DNA of 34,552 bases from an uncultured Verrucomicrobiota bacterium (GTDB taxonomy: Bacteria > Verrucomicrobiota > Verrucomicrobiia > Limisphaerales > UBA1319). Both the position numbers and the translations under genes were made by a program. Each line of letters opens with the position of its first letter. Positions within the stretch are counted from its first letter, which is position 1. Of this stretch, positions 1-10,579 are shown piece by piece. The stretch is from contig CAIMWS010000245.1 in the NCBI GenBank assembly GCA_903845125.1, positions 1 to 34,552 on the forward strand, read 5' to 3'. The notes under the pieces were generated by a model that ran no database searches, was not told the origin of the DNA, and saw only the letters and a list, made by a program, of their open reading frames with translations.

Positions 1-8
1 CGGCCAGC

Positions 9-3000
9 TTATTCCAGGGATTGGCTGCTGAATTTCACGCTCTCGCTCAAGCCAAAACGCTCCGGGTGATACATTTCCTCGACTTTGGCGGCCGGAGCGA
101 TGGCTTCGCCCGCCGCTCGCACCCGGGCGAGATAATGAATCGTGTAGCTGCCGGGGGGCAAATGATTGCGGAAGTAAAGGATCCGATCATGGCGCAGTTC
201 GCGAAAGTCGCTCATCCAATCCCGGGCCAGGTTGGAGGCTGCCATCTGCTGGGTTTTGAATTCGGGATTGATCCCTTCCAAGTTCATCGGCCAGGGATCG
301 TCAATCGCCAGATAATGAGCCGTCTGGCGGACTTCCAGCTGCAAAGTCACTAAAATCCGGTCTCCCACGCGAACCTGTTTCAATTCCCGCACCCGGCCCT
401 CATCATCGACCAGCGAATACCACCGCTGCAGACTGAATCCACGGTCCTGGCGGGGCTGAAGGCCGGCTTTGGGCCGTGCCTCCAGGGTGACCTGACTGAA
501 GACCAACCGCCGCCCGGGATTCATCAGCACCAGGGGAGCGGTGGCTCGTTCGGGGGTGATCGGCAGGTTGATATCAAATACTTTCCGGTTTTCCTCCAAA
601 GCAAAAGGAACCGCCTGGGCGCCCCAATTCAGCGAGCCGGCCACCTGGGGCAATTGGTTTTCAACCAGCGCCGCATATTGGCTCAGGGCCAGCATGGCCC
701 AGGCATCGCCCTGGGTGGTCGTCCAATGTCCCTCTTCCTGGCTTTTGAGCAATTCCGCCACCAGGGTATCCACTTGGGCATGGGCTGGCTGGTATTTGCT
801 CCAAGCCAGCAACTGGATGGCGAGTTCACGGGCGGGTATGCCGAAGCAGGCATCACCCTGCTTAGGTGTGAATCGATACAGGGTTTTTGGATTGAGCAAT
901 TCACCGGCTTCGTCGATGTTTTTTGCCCCCTCCAAGCAAGCCAGGGCCAGCAGCGCCCGATTCTCAAGGGATAGCAGGTGCCGCTTTTCGAATAGCTGGC
1001 TGACACCCGCCGGTTCGGGATGCCGGGCGACGGCGAGAGCATACACCGCCAGGCAACGATCGGACATCCCCGCGTTGTCCGCGGGCTGCGCCGCAGTCCG
1101 CAATTCCCGGCGGATATAGGCCAGCAATTGTTGCCGCTCATGCTGCGGGATACCGAAGCCAGCTTGTTCCACCAGGGCGATGGCCAGGGTGCCATACGCG
1201 CTGGCCCACAGCATCGGTTCCTGGCCTCCCGGCCAAAAGGCCAGGCCGCCCGACACCGTTTGCATGCTCAAAATCCGATCCAATCCCCGTTGGATGGCCC
1301 GCTGGCTTTCCTGAATCCTGGCGGCTGGGGTTCCGGAGCCATCCTTCAGACGCAATACCTGGTAAAAGTCACGCAAAGCCAGCCAAGGCAGCAGGGAGGA
1401 AACCGTCTGCTCCAGGCAGCCATACGGATAATGCAGCAGCCGCGACACCGCCTCATCCACCTGCAGCAAACGCGTGTTGGCCAGACGGATCGCGGCTTGG
1501 CCTTGACCCTCCAGCAGTTGCGGATTGGCGATGGCCATCAGATTCGTGGTTTCCGCCGTGCTGCGCCCCAAGTAAACTTCGTGCAACAGCGGGGCCGGGT
1601 AGCCGATGGGCAAAACCGTCTGCACGGCATCGACAAAATCGGCAGGATTTGACTGGTTATTGGCCGCCGGCGCCTGGGTCCTGTTTTCGTCCACGAACCT
1701 GGCCCGCCAAACCCATTGAGCGCTGCCGGCGGTCCGCATCAGAATCGGGAATTCAACGGCGGCCGAGCCATTGGCAGGCACTTTCACCCGGCAGGCCAGC
1801 ACCCGGTTGTTCTGGTTGGTCGATATCACGATGGGATGGTCTTTCCCTTCCTTGCCACCCAACTCGGTCGGGTTCAAGTTGGTTGCGCGCTCATCCAGTT
1901 CCAGCGTTGCCTCCGCCAGGCGCAGCTCTGGGGTCCGGTTATGGACCACACCACGCGCCAACAACCGGTCCCCTTCATTGGCGAAACGGGGCAAAGCAGG
2001 ATCGATCATCACCGGCTTGTTCACGCGGAACTCGTTTTGGGAACTGGCGAATTGCCCTTGGGCCGTATGCACCACGGCCACCACCCGGTAGCGCGTGAGG
2101 CTGTCCGGAACGGTGAATGGCACGGTAATTTTACCCTGTTCATCGGTGCGCAGCGCAGCCTGCCAAAAAGCACAGCCGAGGAAATTTTTCCGGACCAGGA
2201 CCGATCCCCCACCCCCACCGCCGACATATCCCTTGTTGCTGAAACGCATCAACGCCGGATCTTCCGGCAAAATGTTGCGCAAGGTGGCGGAAGACCAAAC
2301 CCCCAAGGCTTGAAGGGCATAAAAGAAGCCGAAGGGATCCGGCACGGAAAAGCCCGTTAAACTAAGAATGCCCTCATCCACGGCGAACAAGGTCACTTCC
2401 GCGTCGCGCACCGGCTTGAGCGCAGCGTCCGTGACCTCTACGGTGGCGCGGCCGGTTTGCCCGGGGCGATAATCCGCCGCATCGGTTTGGACATCGAGAT
2501 TCAATTTGGACTGCTCGGGCGACACTTCCAGGCGGCAATACCCCAGACGATATTCGGGCATTTTCTCCTTGAGCTTCGAATCCGCCGCCCCACGCAAAAT
2601 CAGCACGGACACATAGACGTTAGGCGTATCCCCTTCGCTGAGGGGAATTTGGATCGCCGGTGCGTTCCCGGTGAGGTTGGTAACAAATGAACGCAAAACC
2701 TGTTCCCGTTCCACGGTGACCAAGGCCGGACCTGCCAGCGGCGTTTTCACCAGGATGGTGGCGGACCGTCCCGGGACATACCGCTCGCGATCCGGCGTCA
2801 ATTCGATTTGGGCTTCATTGCGGTAATTCCAGGCCAGCGCACCAGATCCGCTCACGCGGCCCAGGATGGAGGTTTCCACCTTGCGGCCGCCAGCGTCCAC
2901 GGCCGAGACCTGGATTACATACGAGCCGGGGGTCTCCGGTTTGAACTGGATCTCCGCCGCCGGTGTGGCCGCCGGAATTTGCCATTTCTTGTCGATCTTT

Positions 3001-5846
3001 TTGGGCACCATGATGGTGCATTCACCTTCCAGCACCGGTTCGATTTCCAGCTGGTTTTGGTAAGCCATGGTCCCGCCGGCTCCCTGGCGGCGGACGCTGC
3101 GCCAATTCAGCTTGCGGATGACCACGCGGGCCTTCACCGGTTCAACATAGGGAGTGCCATCGGGCCGGACGGCAATCACCTGAATGGGCGCCTGCTCACC
3201 GACCGGCAATACCCCCAGGTTTTGCTTGATGCCCAGGTAAAACTCCGAAGCGTGGCGCGTAAAGTGAATTGCATCGGTAACGGTTTGCTGGTTCAAATCG
3301 GTCATTTCCAGAAATCCCATCACCGAGCGCGGCTGGGGTGTCTTTTCATTAAACGGAATCTCCGGCTTAAGACGGAGTTCTTCGCCCTTGAAATCCACCT
3401 CACCATTGCTCGTAGTATAAGAATAGCCCATACCCAATTCCTCCATTTCAGGGGAGGTCAGCTGGCTGCACCGACAAAACTGGAAATCCTCGAAGCCAAC
3501 CGGGTAAAATGGGCCGTCGGACACGCTGAAATTCCAGCGCAGCTTCGCCTGGCTAAGTTTTTGGCCGAGGTAATAACGGGCGGAGACCGGTATTTTAACC
3601 GGTTCCGCCACTCCCAAAGCAGGCGGAACCGTGGTTTTCAGCTCAAAGGCGTTGGGTTGATACTCCTGAACAGAAACCTCGCAAATGGCATCCATACGAT
3701 TGGTGGTTAAACCAAACTGAACCCGGTATTCGCCCCGGGTAGCGGAAGGCAGCGGCACCGATAAATCCCAGGCTCCCAGCGCGGAACTGGCCACATTGGT
3801 GCTGAAGAACATCCGATCCCGGGCATCGAAACATTCCAGACGGCCCGTGCGGTGGTCGGGAATGGCCAACCGCTGCTGGTTCCAACGCCGCAGCAACCCT
3901 TTCAGATGCATCACTTCGCCCGGGCGATAAAGCGGACGGTCACTGAACATGAAAACTTTGACCGGAAACGATTCCTCCGGCTCGCTGACTACGGGGGTCC
4001 AATCCATGGTAAGGTCAAAACCGTGGAGTGGTAATTGATAGCCAGACCGGTTATCCAAATGCACTGCGCGGGCATCTTCACCCAGGCGCGCCACCAGCCA
4101 GGAAACTCCATTCTTCCGCGGCAACCGGGCGTTTCCCTCGGCATCGGTTCGGGCTTCGACGACTGGCTCGTTTTCCTCAGTGAACAGTTTCACTTCAGCT
4201 CCCGCAACCGGCTTGCCGGTTTCGTAAGAGAACAAGTGCGTCCAATATTCCCCTTTGGATGTTTTCCATACCACGCCCAAGTCCGTCAACTGGATCAGCA
4301 TTTGCGTGCCAAAGTTGGTTTGGGAAAGGGAATCGCTGGGATCGTTTTCCGCCGCCAGGAATACCACCCCGAATTTCCGGTTCTTGAGGATTTCATCCCA
4401 GGCGAGGGTGGTTTTACGCAGCACATCGGGTTGCGATTTGACTTCAAACCGCTGATCAAAAACCGTTTTGCCGGCCACCACGTTATAATCGACCTCCCGA
4501 TATGGATCGTCCCAATCTCCCCGCTGGCGGTTCCTGAAATAGGACTCGTATCCTCTCAACGCATGCACCAAGAGGCTGGGGTCCAGCAGTTTGGCCCGCA
4601 CCCGGAGGTTTTTCAGGTTAATGGACATCAGATCCACCTGGCGGCGCCCCAAGCTCAGTTGATCCACGACAAAACCTGGGAAATACAGGCGGGGCGGCAG
4701 CGGTGAAAAAGTAACCACGCAATTAGTGTTTTGTTTGAATTGAAAATCTTCGGCGGCTGGGAAACCGGTTTTCACAGTGACTTGATATTCCTGGAACAGA
4801 CTGAAGCGGCCCGCCAGCTGCACTTCGTTATTAGAAACCTCCCATTTTAAATCCTCCGGATGGGGCGTCACACCAATCCATTGGGAAACATTGGTGGCGT
4901 CAATTGTCGGCGCCAAGGGCTTGGAAAAACGCAATTGTATGCGTTTGCCTTGCTGAACACCGTTTTCCGCTTCCACACTGGACAAATGAAACGGTGTCAC
5001 ATCCCCCACCGGCACTTCGTCGGAATCCACCGTGCGGAGGCCATATTCCACCGAAGGCAATCCCGCCCTGATGATCAGCCTCCAGCCGGGTCCGAGAGGC
5101 AGCGGCTTGGCGGGAGCCACCTGGAGGCGATGGGTGGCAGGAGCGGGTGTTTCCTGGTTGGCAGCCGTTTTCGGGGGCTCGACTGGCCGGCGCCGGGCCT
5201 GGTTACGCGCCGCTTCAAAGCGTTGCTGCCAAGTCAGGGCCGACCGCGTCCCGCCGGAGTCGAAATAAAACATCTCATCCTCCGTGGTGGAGGGCTTCAC
5301 CACCGCTTCCACTCGGTCTCCATGCCGATTTTGGAACTCCAAATAGGGCCCGGCATCCCCTGCCTTAAGCCTGGCATTGAACACGAGCTGGATTTCCGGC
5401 TGCGAGGGCGCGTTATTAGGGTTAAAGGTTGGCGGATGGTGGGATTGGAGTTTAAAAGGAGGCGCCTTGACCCGGCGCAACAAGCGCGCACTGGCCGTTT
5501 GCCCGGCGGCATTCGTTAATCCATAACGCAAGGCCAGTTCGTAAGTTTGGCCCAGGCGCGGAGGCTCGGTGGGCGTATAAACACCGCTGCGCTGGCTGAG
5601 CCAGGCAAATTGCCCGGGGAGGGCGGGCCTTATCACCAATGGCGAATCGGCTGCTGGCAATCCGGTATGGCCTTCCGGGACCATGGCCTCATCAAATCGC
5701 AATTCAAAGGTGGTGGTTGGCTCCAGCCAATCCGAATCGAGCATCAGACGGACATTTTGCTGCACGGTGATTGGGCGGGAACACCCGCCAATCAGGAGCC
5801 CCAAGCCCCAAGTGAAAGCAATGAGCAGGCGGTTAAAATTGCGCAT
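9..5846 (-). CDS. Alpha-2-macroglobulin family lipoprotein (MG2/thioester domain)
   Basis: A 1945-residue bacterial alpha-2-macroglobulin, a large protease-trapping protein of the periplasm. The N-terminus is a lipoprotein signal: a basic start, a hydrophobic stretch and the lipobox Leu18-Ile-Gly-Gly-Cys22, so the mature protein should be lipidated at Cys22. In the middle is the MG2-type motif SDRPLYRPGE. The later segment beginning VRKNFLGCAFWQ is the usual entry to the thioester half. The thioester motif itself is intact: YGCLEQ with Cys1477 to Gln1480 (codons 1407-1418). Family knowledge: Cys and Gln form a thioester that traps an attacking protease after bait-region cleavage. In Enterobacteria such genes often neighbour pbpC; here the downstream neighbour lies outside the window, so that cannot be tested. 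The gene is complete, with TAA at 9-11. A poly-Gly patch (GGGGGG) follows the TNKGYVG segment. No clear Shine-Dalgarno precedes the ATG. Confidence 0.93.
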   Translation of the reverse strand: MRNFNRLLIAFTWGLGLLIGGCSRPITVQQNVRLMLDSDWLEPTTTFELRFDEAMVPEGHTGLPAADSPLVIRPALPGQFAWLSQRSGVYTPTEPPRLGQTYELALRYGLTNAAGQTASARLLRRVKAPPFKLQSHHPPTFNPNNAPSQPEIQLVFNARLKAGDAGPYLEFQNRHGDRVEAVVKPSTTEDEMFYFDSGGTRSALTWQQRFEAARNQARRRPVEPPKTAANQETPAPATHRLQVAPAKPLPLGPGWRLIIRAGLPSVEYGLRTVDSDEVPVGDVTPFHLSSVEAENGVQQGKRIQLRFSKPLAPTIDATNVSQWIGVTPHPEDLKWEVSNNEVQLAGRFSLFQEYQVTVKTGFPAAEDFQFKQNTNCVVTFSPLPPRLYFPGFVVDQLSLGRRQVDLMSINLKNLRVRAKLLDPSLLVHALRGYESYFRNRQRGDWDDPYREVDYNVVAGKTVFDQRFEVKSQPDVLRKTTLAWDEILKNRKFGVVFLAAENDPSDSLSQTNFGTQMLIQLTDLGVVWKTSKGEYWTHLFSYETGKPVAGAEVKLFTEENEPVVEARTDAEGNARLPRKNGVSWLVARLGEDARAVHLDNRSGYQLPLHGFDLTMDWTPVVSEPEESFPVKVFMFSDRPLYRPGEVMHLKGLLRRWNQQRLAIPDHRTGRLECFDARDRMFFSTNVASSALGAWDLSVPLPSATRGEYRVQFGLTTNRMDAICEVSVQEYQPNAFELKTTVPPALGVAEPVKIPVSARYYLGQKLSQAKLRWNFSVSDGPFYPVGFEDFQFCRCSQLTSPEMEELGMGYSYTTSNGEVDFKGEELRLKPEIPFNEKTPQPRSVMGFLEMTDLNQQTVTDAIHFTRHASEFYLGIKQNLGVLPVGEQAPIQVIAVRPDGTPYVEPVKARVVIRKLNWRSVRRQGAGGTMAYQNQLEIEPVLEGECTIMVPKKIDKKWQIPAATPAAEIQFKPETPGSYVIQVSAVDAGGRKVETSILGRVSGSGALAWNYRNEAQIELTPDRERYVPGRSATILVKTPLAGPALVTVEREQVLRSFVTNLTGNAPAIQIPLSEGDTPNVYVSVLILRGAADSKLKEKMPEYRLGYCRLEVSPEQSKLNLDVQTDAADYRPGQTGRATVEVTDAALKPVRDAEVTLFAVDEGILSLTGFSVPDPFGFFYALQALGVWSSATLRNILPEDPALMRFSNKGYVGGGGGGSVLVRKNFLGCAFWQAALRTDEQGKITVPFTVPDSLTRYRVVAVVHTAQGQFASSQNEFRVNKPVMIDPALPRFANEGDRLLARGVVHNRTPELRLAEATLELDERATNLNPTELGGKEGKDHPIVISTNQNNRVLACRVKVPANGSAAVEFPILMRTAGSAQWVWRARFVDENRTQAPAANNQSNPADFVDAVQTVLPIGYPAPLLHEVYLGRSTAETTNLMAIANPQLLEGQGQAAIRLANTRLLQVDEAVSRLLHYPYGCLEQTVSSLLPWLALRDFYQVLRLKDGSGTPAARIQESQRAIQRGLDRILSMQTVSGGLAFWPGGQEPMLWASAYGTLAIALVEQAGFGIPQHERQQLLAYIRRELRTAAQPADNAGMSDRCLAVYALAVARHPEPAGVSQLFEKRHLLSLENRALLALACLEGAKNIDEAGELLNPKTLYRFTPKQGDACFGIPARELAIQLLAWSKYQPAHAQVDTLVAELLKSQEEGHWTTTQGDAWAMLALSQYAALVENQLPQVAGSLNWGAQAVPFALEENRKVFDINLPITPERATAPLVLMNPGRRLVFSQVTLEARPKAGLQPRQDRGFSLQRWYSLVDDEGRVRELKQVRVGDRILVTLQLEVRQTAHYLAIDDPWPMNLEGINPEFKTQQMAASNLARDWMSDFRELRHDRILYFRNHLPPGSYTIHYLARVRAAGEAIAPAAKVEEMYHPERFGLSESVKFSSQSLE

Positions 5847-5886
5847 GGTGGATGGACGTTAAAATATACGCGGTCGTCGCGCTCCT

Positions 5887-5915
5887 TAAATTGGATATTT
5901 CCTCCCATCTGTCAA
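5887..5915 (-). promoter_or_regulatory. Candidate sigma-70 promoter of the macroglobulin gene
   Basis: On the minus strand, TTGACA (5910-5915, a perfect -35) is followed after 17 nt by AATTTA (5887-5892, a weak -10). Predicted transcription would start near 5880, about 34 nt before the ATG at 5846. The rest of the 277-bp divergent gap up to 6123 shows no convincing promoter for the debranching enzyme. Confidence 0.45.
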
Positions 5916-6123
5916 GCGACCAATTGGTTTCCAAGACGAAATAATTCACTTCTTCCATGGCCGCTTAAAGGGGTTGCCAGGCCGCCATCGGAGCAAGTTG
6001 ATTATTGCCGGGGAAATTCTTTGCGGGCAGGATGCTCCAGAAGGGTGTGAAACGAAGGCCAAAGGGATGTTCCATGACGTTTTCCACCCATGACCAACAC
6101 GGATCAAGAATCGGTTAATAGCC

Positions 6124-9100
6124 ATGTATAAACTGGTAATGAATCCCGCACCCGGCGAACGGGTATTGCGGTTTGTCGGCGACCAAGTCCAGTTTTCATT
6201 GCGGCCGGAAGATGGAACTCCGCTGCCACCCGGATGGCGGGCCTTCCTGCGCACCAACCTGGGCCGGGCGGCTATGGTCCGCCAGGAAATCATCCAAGCC
6301 TGCATGGGACGCATTCCCCTGGCCGGAGCCTCCTGGCGGGATATTCCACTGACTCCCAGTGACCATGGCTGGCAACTGGAAATACCGTTGCATGAAGTGG
6401 GCTATTTCAAGGCCAAAGCGTACGCCGTGGATGAAAAAGGCTGGCAACACTGGCCCGAGGGCCCCGATGCGGGCATTTGCATCCACCCCGATTATTACCG
6501 GACTGCCAACACGATCTATTGCGCTTTCACCCGTTTGTTTGGAGCCTCCAAATCCGCCCGCCGGGCCTGGGATCCGGCGGTGGAAAACCGGCTCGCCGAG
6601 TGGGACCAAAAAGGCTGCGCGGTGATTCCTCCTTCAGGCACCTTGCGTGACCTGGCCCGGCAGTTGCCGCACATCCTGGAAAAATTGGGCTGCCGGATTC
6701 TCCACCTGCTGCCGATCAATCCCACGCCGACCACCTACGCCCGGTTTGGCCGTTACGGCAGCCCGTATGCCGCGGTGGATTTCACCGCCATCGATCCCGC
6801 CCTCGTCGAATTTGACCGCAAAACAACGGCGGTAGACCAGTTTTGCGAATTGACCTATGCGGTGCATGCCCGGGGTGGCCGGGTCTTTCTGGATCTGGCC
6901 ATCAACCACACCGGCTGGGGCTCCACGCTCATCAACGAACACCCGGAGTGGTTCCAGCGGGAAGCCAACGGCACCTTCATCAGCCCGGGAGCCTGGGGCA
7001 ATACCTGGGCAGATCTGGTGGAATTGGCCCACCGTACGCCCGATCTTTGGGATAACCTGGCCAAAGTTTTCCTGACGTGGTGTCATCGCGGAGTGGACGG
7101 CTTCCGCTGCGATGCCGGCTACAAGGTGCCGGTCGCCGCCTGGCAATATCTCATCGCCCGGGTGCGACAGGAATTTCCGGATACTTTATTTCTGCTGGAA
7201 GGCTTGGGTGGCTCTTGGGAAGCTACCGAAACCTTGCTCACGGAAGGCGGTATGCAATGGGCCTATTCCGAGCTGTTCCAGAATTATTCAGGCCGCGAAG
7301 TGGCCGCCTACCTGGATTACTCCCTGCAGCAAAGCCAGCGATCGGGCATCTGGGTCCATTACAGTGAAACGCACGACAACCTGCGGCTGGCGGCCCAAGG
7401 GAAAGCCTGGTCGCTGCTGCGCAACCAGTTATGCGCGCTGACCAGTGCGTGCGGGGGCTTCGGCTTCACCAGTGGCGTGGAATGGCTGGCGGATGAGAAG
7501 ATCAATGTCCATAACTGCACCGGCCTCGCCTGGGATAATCCCGAAAACCTGGTTCCGGACTTGCAGTCCATGATGCGGTTACTGAACGATCATCCTTGTT
7601 TCTTCGATGGTGCGCTTTTGAACCGCCTCAGCCCGCCCGATTCCCCGGTTTACGCGCTCCAGCGCATTTCCAGCGATGGGGAGGATCAAGTGCTGGCGCT
7701 GATCAATACCGACCTCAAGCAAACCCAGACCTTAGAACTCGACAGCGGTATTTGGTTCGCCATGGGTGAACCGCGGTGCGAGTTGCTGGGCCAGTCGCCA
7801 CCGTCCACGCGAACCTTGGGCAGCGGCAAAATCGAGCTGGCCCTGCCGGCGGCCACCGCCTTTTGCCTGGCGGCCACCCCTCAGCCAAAGGGTTTGCATG
7901 GCAACGATTATCGCCAAGCCCGGGCGCTCGCCGCCTGGGGCATCCTGGCGGCCAGCCGGGTGATACCGGAGGAGCAGATCGGGATTTTCGAATGGCAGGA
8001 TCTGGCCCGGTTCATCGCCCTGAAAGGACCCGAAACCTACCTCGCCAGCCTGTTCCAACTGCGTGAACCGGAGCTAAAAAACCGGTTGGTCGCCGCCTTG
8101 GAAAATGCCGCCGGCTCAGTCTCCTACCAGCCGGTCATTTCGTGGCGCCAAACCGATTGCCGCCGGATCGTCCTGGTTCCTCCCCGGCATTGGCTGGTGG
8201 TGTCCGACAATGCCCCTTTTCGGGCCAATTTTAAATTCACTTCTTCCGGCGCCGACCAGCACCTGAACTCCACCCAGGTCGGGGACCGGCACCTGGTTTG
8301 CCTGCTTCACGAAAAAGAAGCGGGCAATGTCTCGCTGACCTTGCAGCGGTTCGCCAGTGAAAAACCGGTGGTCGCTGCTTCCCTGGTTTTCCTGGGTGAG
8401 CATCCGAGCCTGCCTTGGTTCAAAGACGAAGAATTCCTCAAAGCCACCGCCACCGCGGCGGATGCCGGTTTGGTTTTGTTGACCAATGGTCTGGGCGGCA
8501 TGGCGCGCCTCTGCGTGGACTTGGGCCATATCAAATCCAAGTATGACTGTCTCCTGGGGGCCAACCTGCATCCCGATTTCCCGGTCGATCGCCACGTGTT
8601 TGCGAAACGAGCACGGGCCTGGGTCAACGCGGATGGCTTCCTCTCGCCGTTGGACGAGCTGAATCTGATATCCGTGACTCCCGGCCCCCCAGCCACCTGG
8701 AAGTTCCTCGCCAATGCGGGGGATGGCCGCAGCGTGGAAATTCACCTGCTGGCGGACATGCCCGACCAGCGGAACACCACCATTTTGCGTTTCAGCCGCC
8801 CGCGCAAGGCTCCGCCTCAAGGCCGCGACCTGCCGGATGAATGCGATGTCCGCCTTACGGTTCGGATCGATATCGAGGACCGGAATTTCCACCAGGAAAC
8901 CCAGCACAATGGCGGTGCCGACCACCATTTCCAGGCTCATACCCGCCCGCTTGCCGAGCGGACCGGTTTTGGTTTCCATCCGGACCAGGGGCGCGAGTTG
9001 CTGGTCTTTAGCGATGCTGGTCTTTACCACCACCAACCGGAATGGTGCGACCAAATCCCCTTCCCGGTGGAGCAAAGCCGGGGCCAGACCGGGTCCGGCG

Positions 9101-10527
9101 ATGCCTTCAGCCCGGGCTGGTTTGAATTGCCCCTGGCCAAAGGTGCCACCGTGCATTTGGTGGTCAGCGCCGACCAAATCCTGCCCACGCCACAGGATCT
9201 GCGTGCCTTCAATACCCGCCGTGAACGGACTAATGAAAACGCCATCACCCGGGCCAAGCTGTCCCGGGAGGATAGTTTTGGCCAGCAGCTGGCGGTGGCG
9301 CTCCAAGCCTTTGTCGTCCGCCGCAACGAGGGGAAAACCATCATCGCCGGCTATCCCTGGTTTCTGGATTGGGGACGCGACACCTTCATTTGCGCGCGCG
9401 GCTTGCTGGCGGCCGGCATGCTCAGGGAGGTCAACCAACTCCTCGCGATTTTCGGCGCTTTCGAGGAAAACGGCACCCTGCCCAATGTCATTCACGGTGC
9501 CGATGCCTCCAACCGCGACACGACCGACGCTCCCCTGTGGTTCGGCCTGGTGTGCGAGGAAGCCGCCGCCTTCACGGGGGATGAGCTTTACCGAATCCAG
9601 GTCGATCGCCACGGCCGGAAATTGGGGGAGGTATTGCGCCAGATCGCCCTGGGCTATCGGAATGGCACACCCAATGGCATCCGCATGGATCCTGAATCCG
9701 GGCTGGTGTGGAGCCCGCGACACTTCACCTGGATGGATACCAACTTCCCGGCCGCCACTCCCCGCGAAGGCTATCCCATCGAGATCCAGGCGCTGTGGAT
9801 CCGCTTGCTGCGCCACCTGGAACGGCTGGAAATCAGGCGCTTGTTGAACCATCCAACCGCCATCGCGGCCAAGAACTCGACCCCCAGTTGGTCCACCCTG
9901 GCCGCCCTGGCCGAAAAATCGTTCCACCAATATTATTGGTCGGAGGAACGGGGATACCTGGCCGACTTGTTGATCGCCGCCCCCGGCGAACCGGCCCACG
10001 CTGCCCGGGTGGATCACGCACTACGCTGTAACTGTTTATTGGCGATCAGCCTGGATTTGGTGTCCGGGGTGCCCGCCCAGCGGACGGTTGAAGCGGCCCG
10101 CCAGCACTTGCTGATTCCAGGCGCCCTGCGTTCCCTCGCGCCGCTGCCGGTCTTTCCGCCCTTGCCGGTGCATGGGAATGACGGCCGCTTGTTGAACGAT
10201 CCCGCCCAGCCTTACTGGGGAAGCTACGAAGGGGATGAGGATACCCGCCGCAAGCCGGCCTACCATAACGGAACCGCCTGGACCTGGTTCCTGCCGGTGT
10301 TTTGCGAGGCCCTGGCCAAGGCGTGGAACCTGGCGCCCGAAGCAGTCCAGGCCGCCCGCGCCTGCCTCGGCAGCATGGACCGCATCATGTCCAGCAGTTG
10401 CCTGGGCCAAATCCCGGAAATACTGGATGGCGATGCGCCCCACCTGCAGCGCGGTTGCGATGCCCAGGCTTGGGGGATCTCGGAAACGCTGCGGGTTTGG
10501 AAATGGCTGAACTCCCCCGGCAAATAG
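6124..10527 (+). CDS. Bifunctional glycogen debranching enzyme (GH13 transferase + amylo-1,6-glucosidase)
   Basis: A 1467-residue protein built like the eukaryotic debranching enzyme: an N-terminal alpha-amylase-type 4-alpha-glucanotransferase joined to a C-terminal amylo-alpha-1,6-glucosidase. GH13 signatures are in order: region I DLAINH (D257, N261, H262), region II GFRCD (R328, nucleophile D330), region III LLEG (acid/base E359) and region IV ETHDN (H417, D418). The C-terminal domain carries LDWGRD (D1082, D1086), then a GSYEGDEDTRR/YHNGTAW block, then GQIPEILDGDAP and DAQAWG, as in the GDE C-terminal family. It should shorten glycogen branches by moving short glucans and then hydrolyse the remaining alpha-1,6 glucose, in the cytoplasm. 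Length is close to eukaryotic AGL (about 1500) and unlike GlgX (about 650). Start is the first ATG; Met6 is an alternative. No neighbouring glycogen gene is visible. Confidence 0.9.
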   Translation: MYKLVMNPAPGERVLRFVGDQVQFSLRPEDGTPLPPGWRAFLRTNLGRAAMVRQEIIQACMGRIPLAGASWRDIPLTPSDHGWQLEIPLHEVGYFKAKAYAVDEKGWQHWPEGPDAGICIHPDYYRTANTIYCAFTRLFGASKSARRAWDPAVENRLAEWDQKGCAVIPPSGTLRDLARQLPHILEKLGCRILHLLPINPTPTTYARFGRYGSPYAAVDFTAIDPALVEFDRKTTAVDQFCELTYAVHARGGRVFLDLAINHTGWGSTLINEHPEWFQREANGTFISPGAWGNTWADLVELAHRTPDLWDNLAKVFLTWCHRGVDGFRCDAGYKVPVAAWQYLIARVRQEFPDTLFLLEGLGGSWEATETLLTEGGMQWAYSELFQNYSGREVAAYLDYSLQQSQRSGIWVHYSETHDNLRLAAQGKAWSLLRNQLCALTSACGGFGFTSGVEWLADEKINVHNCTGLAWDNPENLVPDLQSMMRLLNDHPCFFDGALLNRLSPPDSPVYALQRISSDGEDQVLALINTDLKQTQTLELDSGIWFAMGEPRCELLGQSPPSTRTLGSGKIELALPAATAFCLAATPQPKGLHGNDYRQARALAAWGILAASRVIPEEQIGIFEWQDLARFIALKGPETYLASLFQLREPELKNRLVAALENAAGSVSYQPVISWRQTDCRRIVLVPPRHWLVVSDNAPFRANFKFTSSGADQHLNSTQVGDRHLVCLLHEKEAGNVSLTLQRFASEKPVVAASLVFLGEHPSLPWFKDEEFLKATATAADAGLVLLTNGLGGMARLCVDLGHIKSKYDCLLGANLHPDFPVDRHVFAKRARAWVNADGFLSPLDELNLISVTPGPPATWKFLANAGDGRSVEIHLLADMPDQRNTTILRFSRPRKAPPQGRDLPDECDVRLTVRIDIEDRNFHQETQHNGGADHHFQAHTRPLAERTGFGFHPDQGRELLVFSDAGLYHHQPEWCDQIPFPVEQSRGQTGSGDAFSPGWFELPLAKGATVHLVVSADQILPTPQDLRAFNTRRERTNENAITRAKLSREDSFGQQLAVALQAFVVRRNEGKTIIAGYPWFLDWGRDTFICARGLLAAGMLREVNQLLAIFGAFEENGTLPNVIHGADASNRDTTDAPLWFGLVCEEAAAFTGDELYRIQVDRHGRKLGEVLRQIALGYRNGTPNGIRMDPESGLVWSPRHFTWMDTNFPAATPREGYPIEIQALWIRLLRHLERLEIRRLLNHPTAIAAKNSTPSWSTLAALAEKSFHQYYWSEERGYLADLLIAAPGEPAHAARVDHALRCNCLLAISLDLVSGVPAQRTVEAARQHLLIPGALRSLAPLPVFPPLPVHGNDGRLLNDPAQPYWGSYEGDEDTRRKPAYHNGTAWTWFLPVFCEALAKAWNLAPEAVQAARACLGSMDRIMSSSCLGQIPEILDGDAPHLQRGCDAQAWGISETLRVWKWLNSPGK

Positions 10528-10579
10528 CCAGTATTTCGTGGTTGCAAGCCGGGTTTTGTGCGGCACGCCCGCAGCCTGA

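Noticed and set aside
8116..10017. 633-codon minus-strand open frame inside the debranching enzyme gene
   Set aside because: Antisense shadow of a gene with verified catalytic motifs; no domain of its own.
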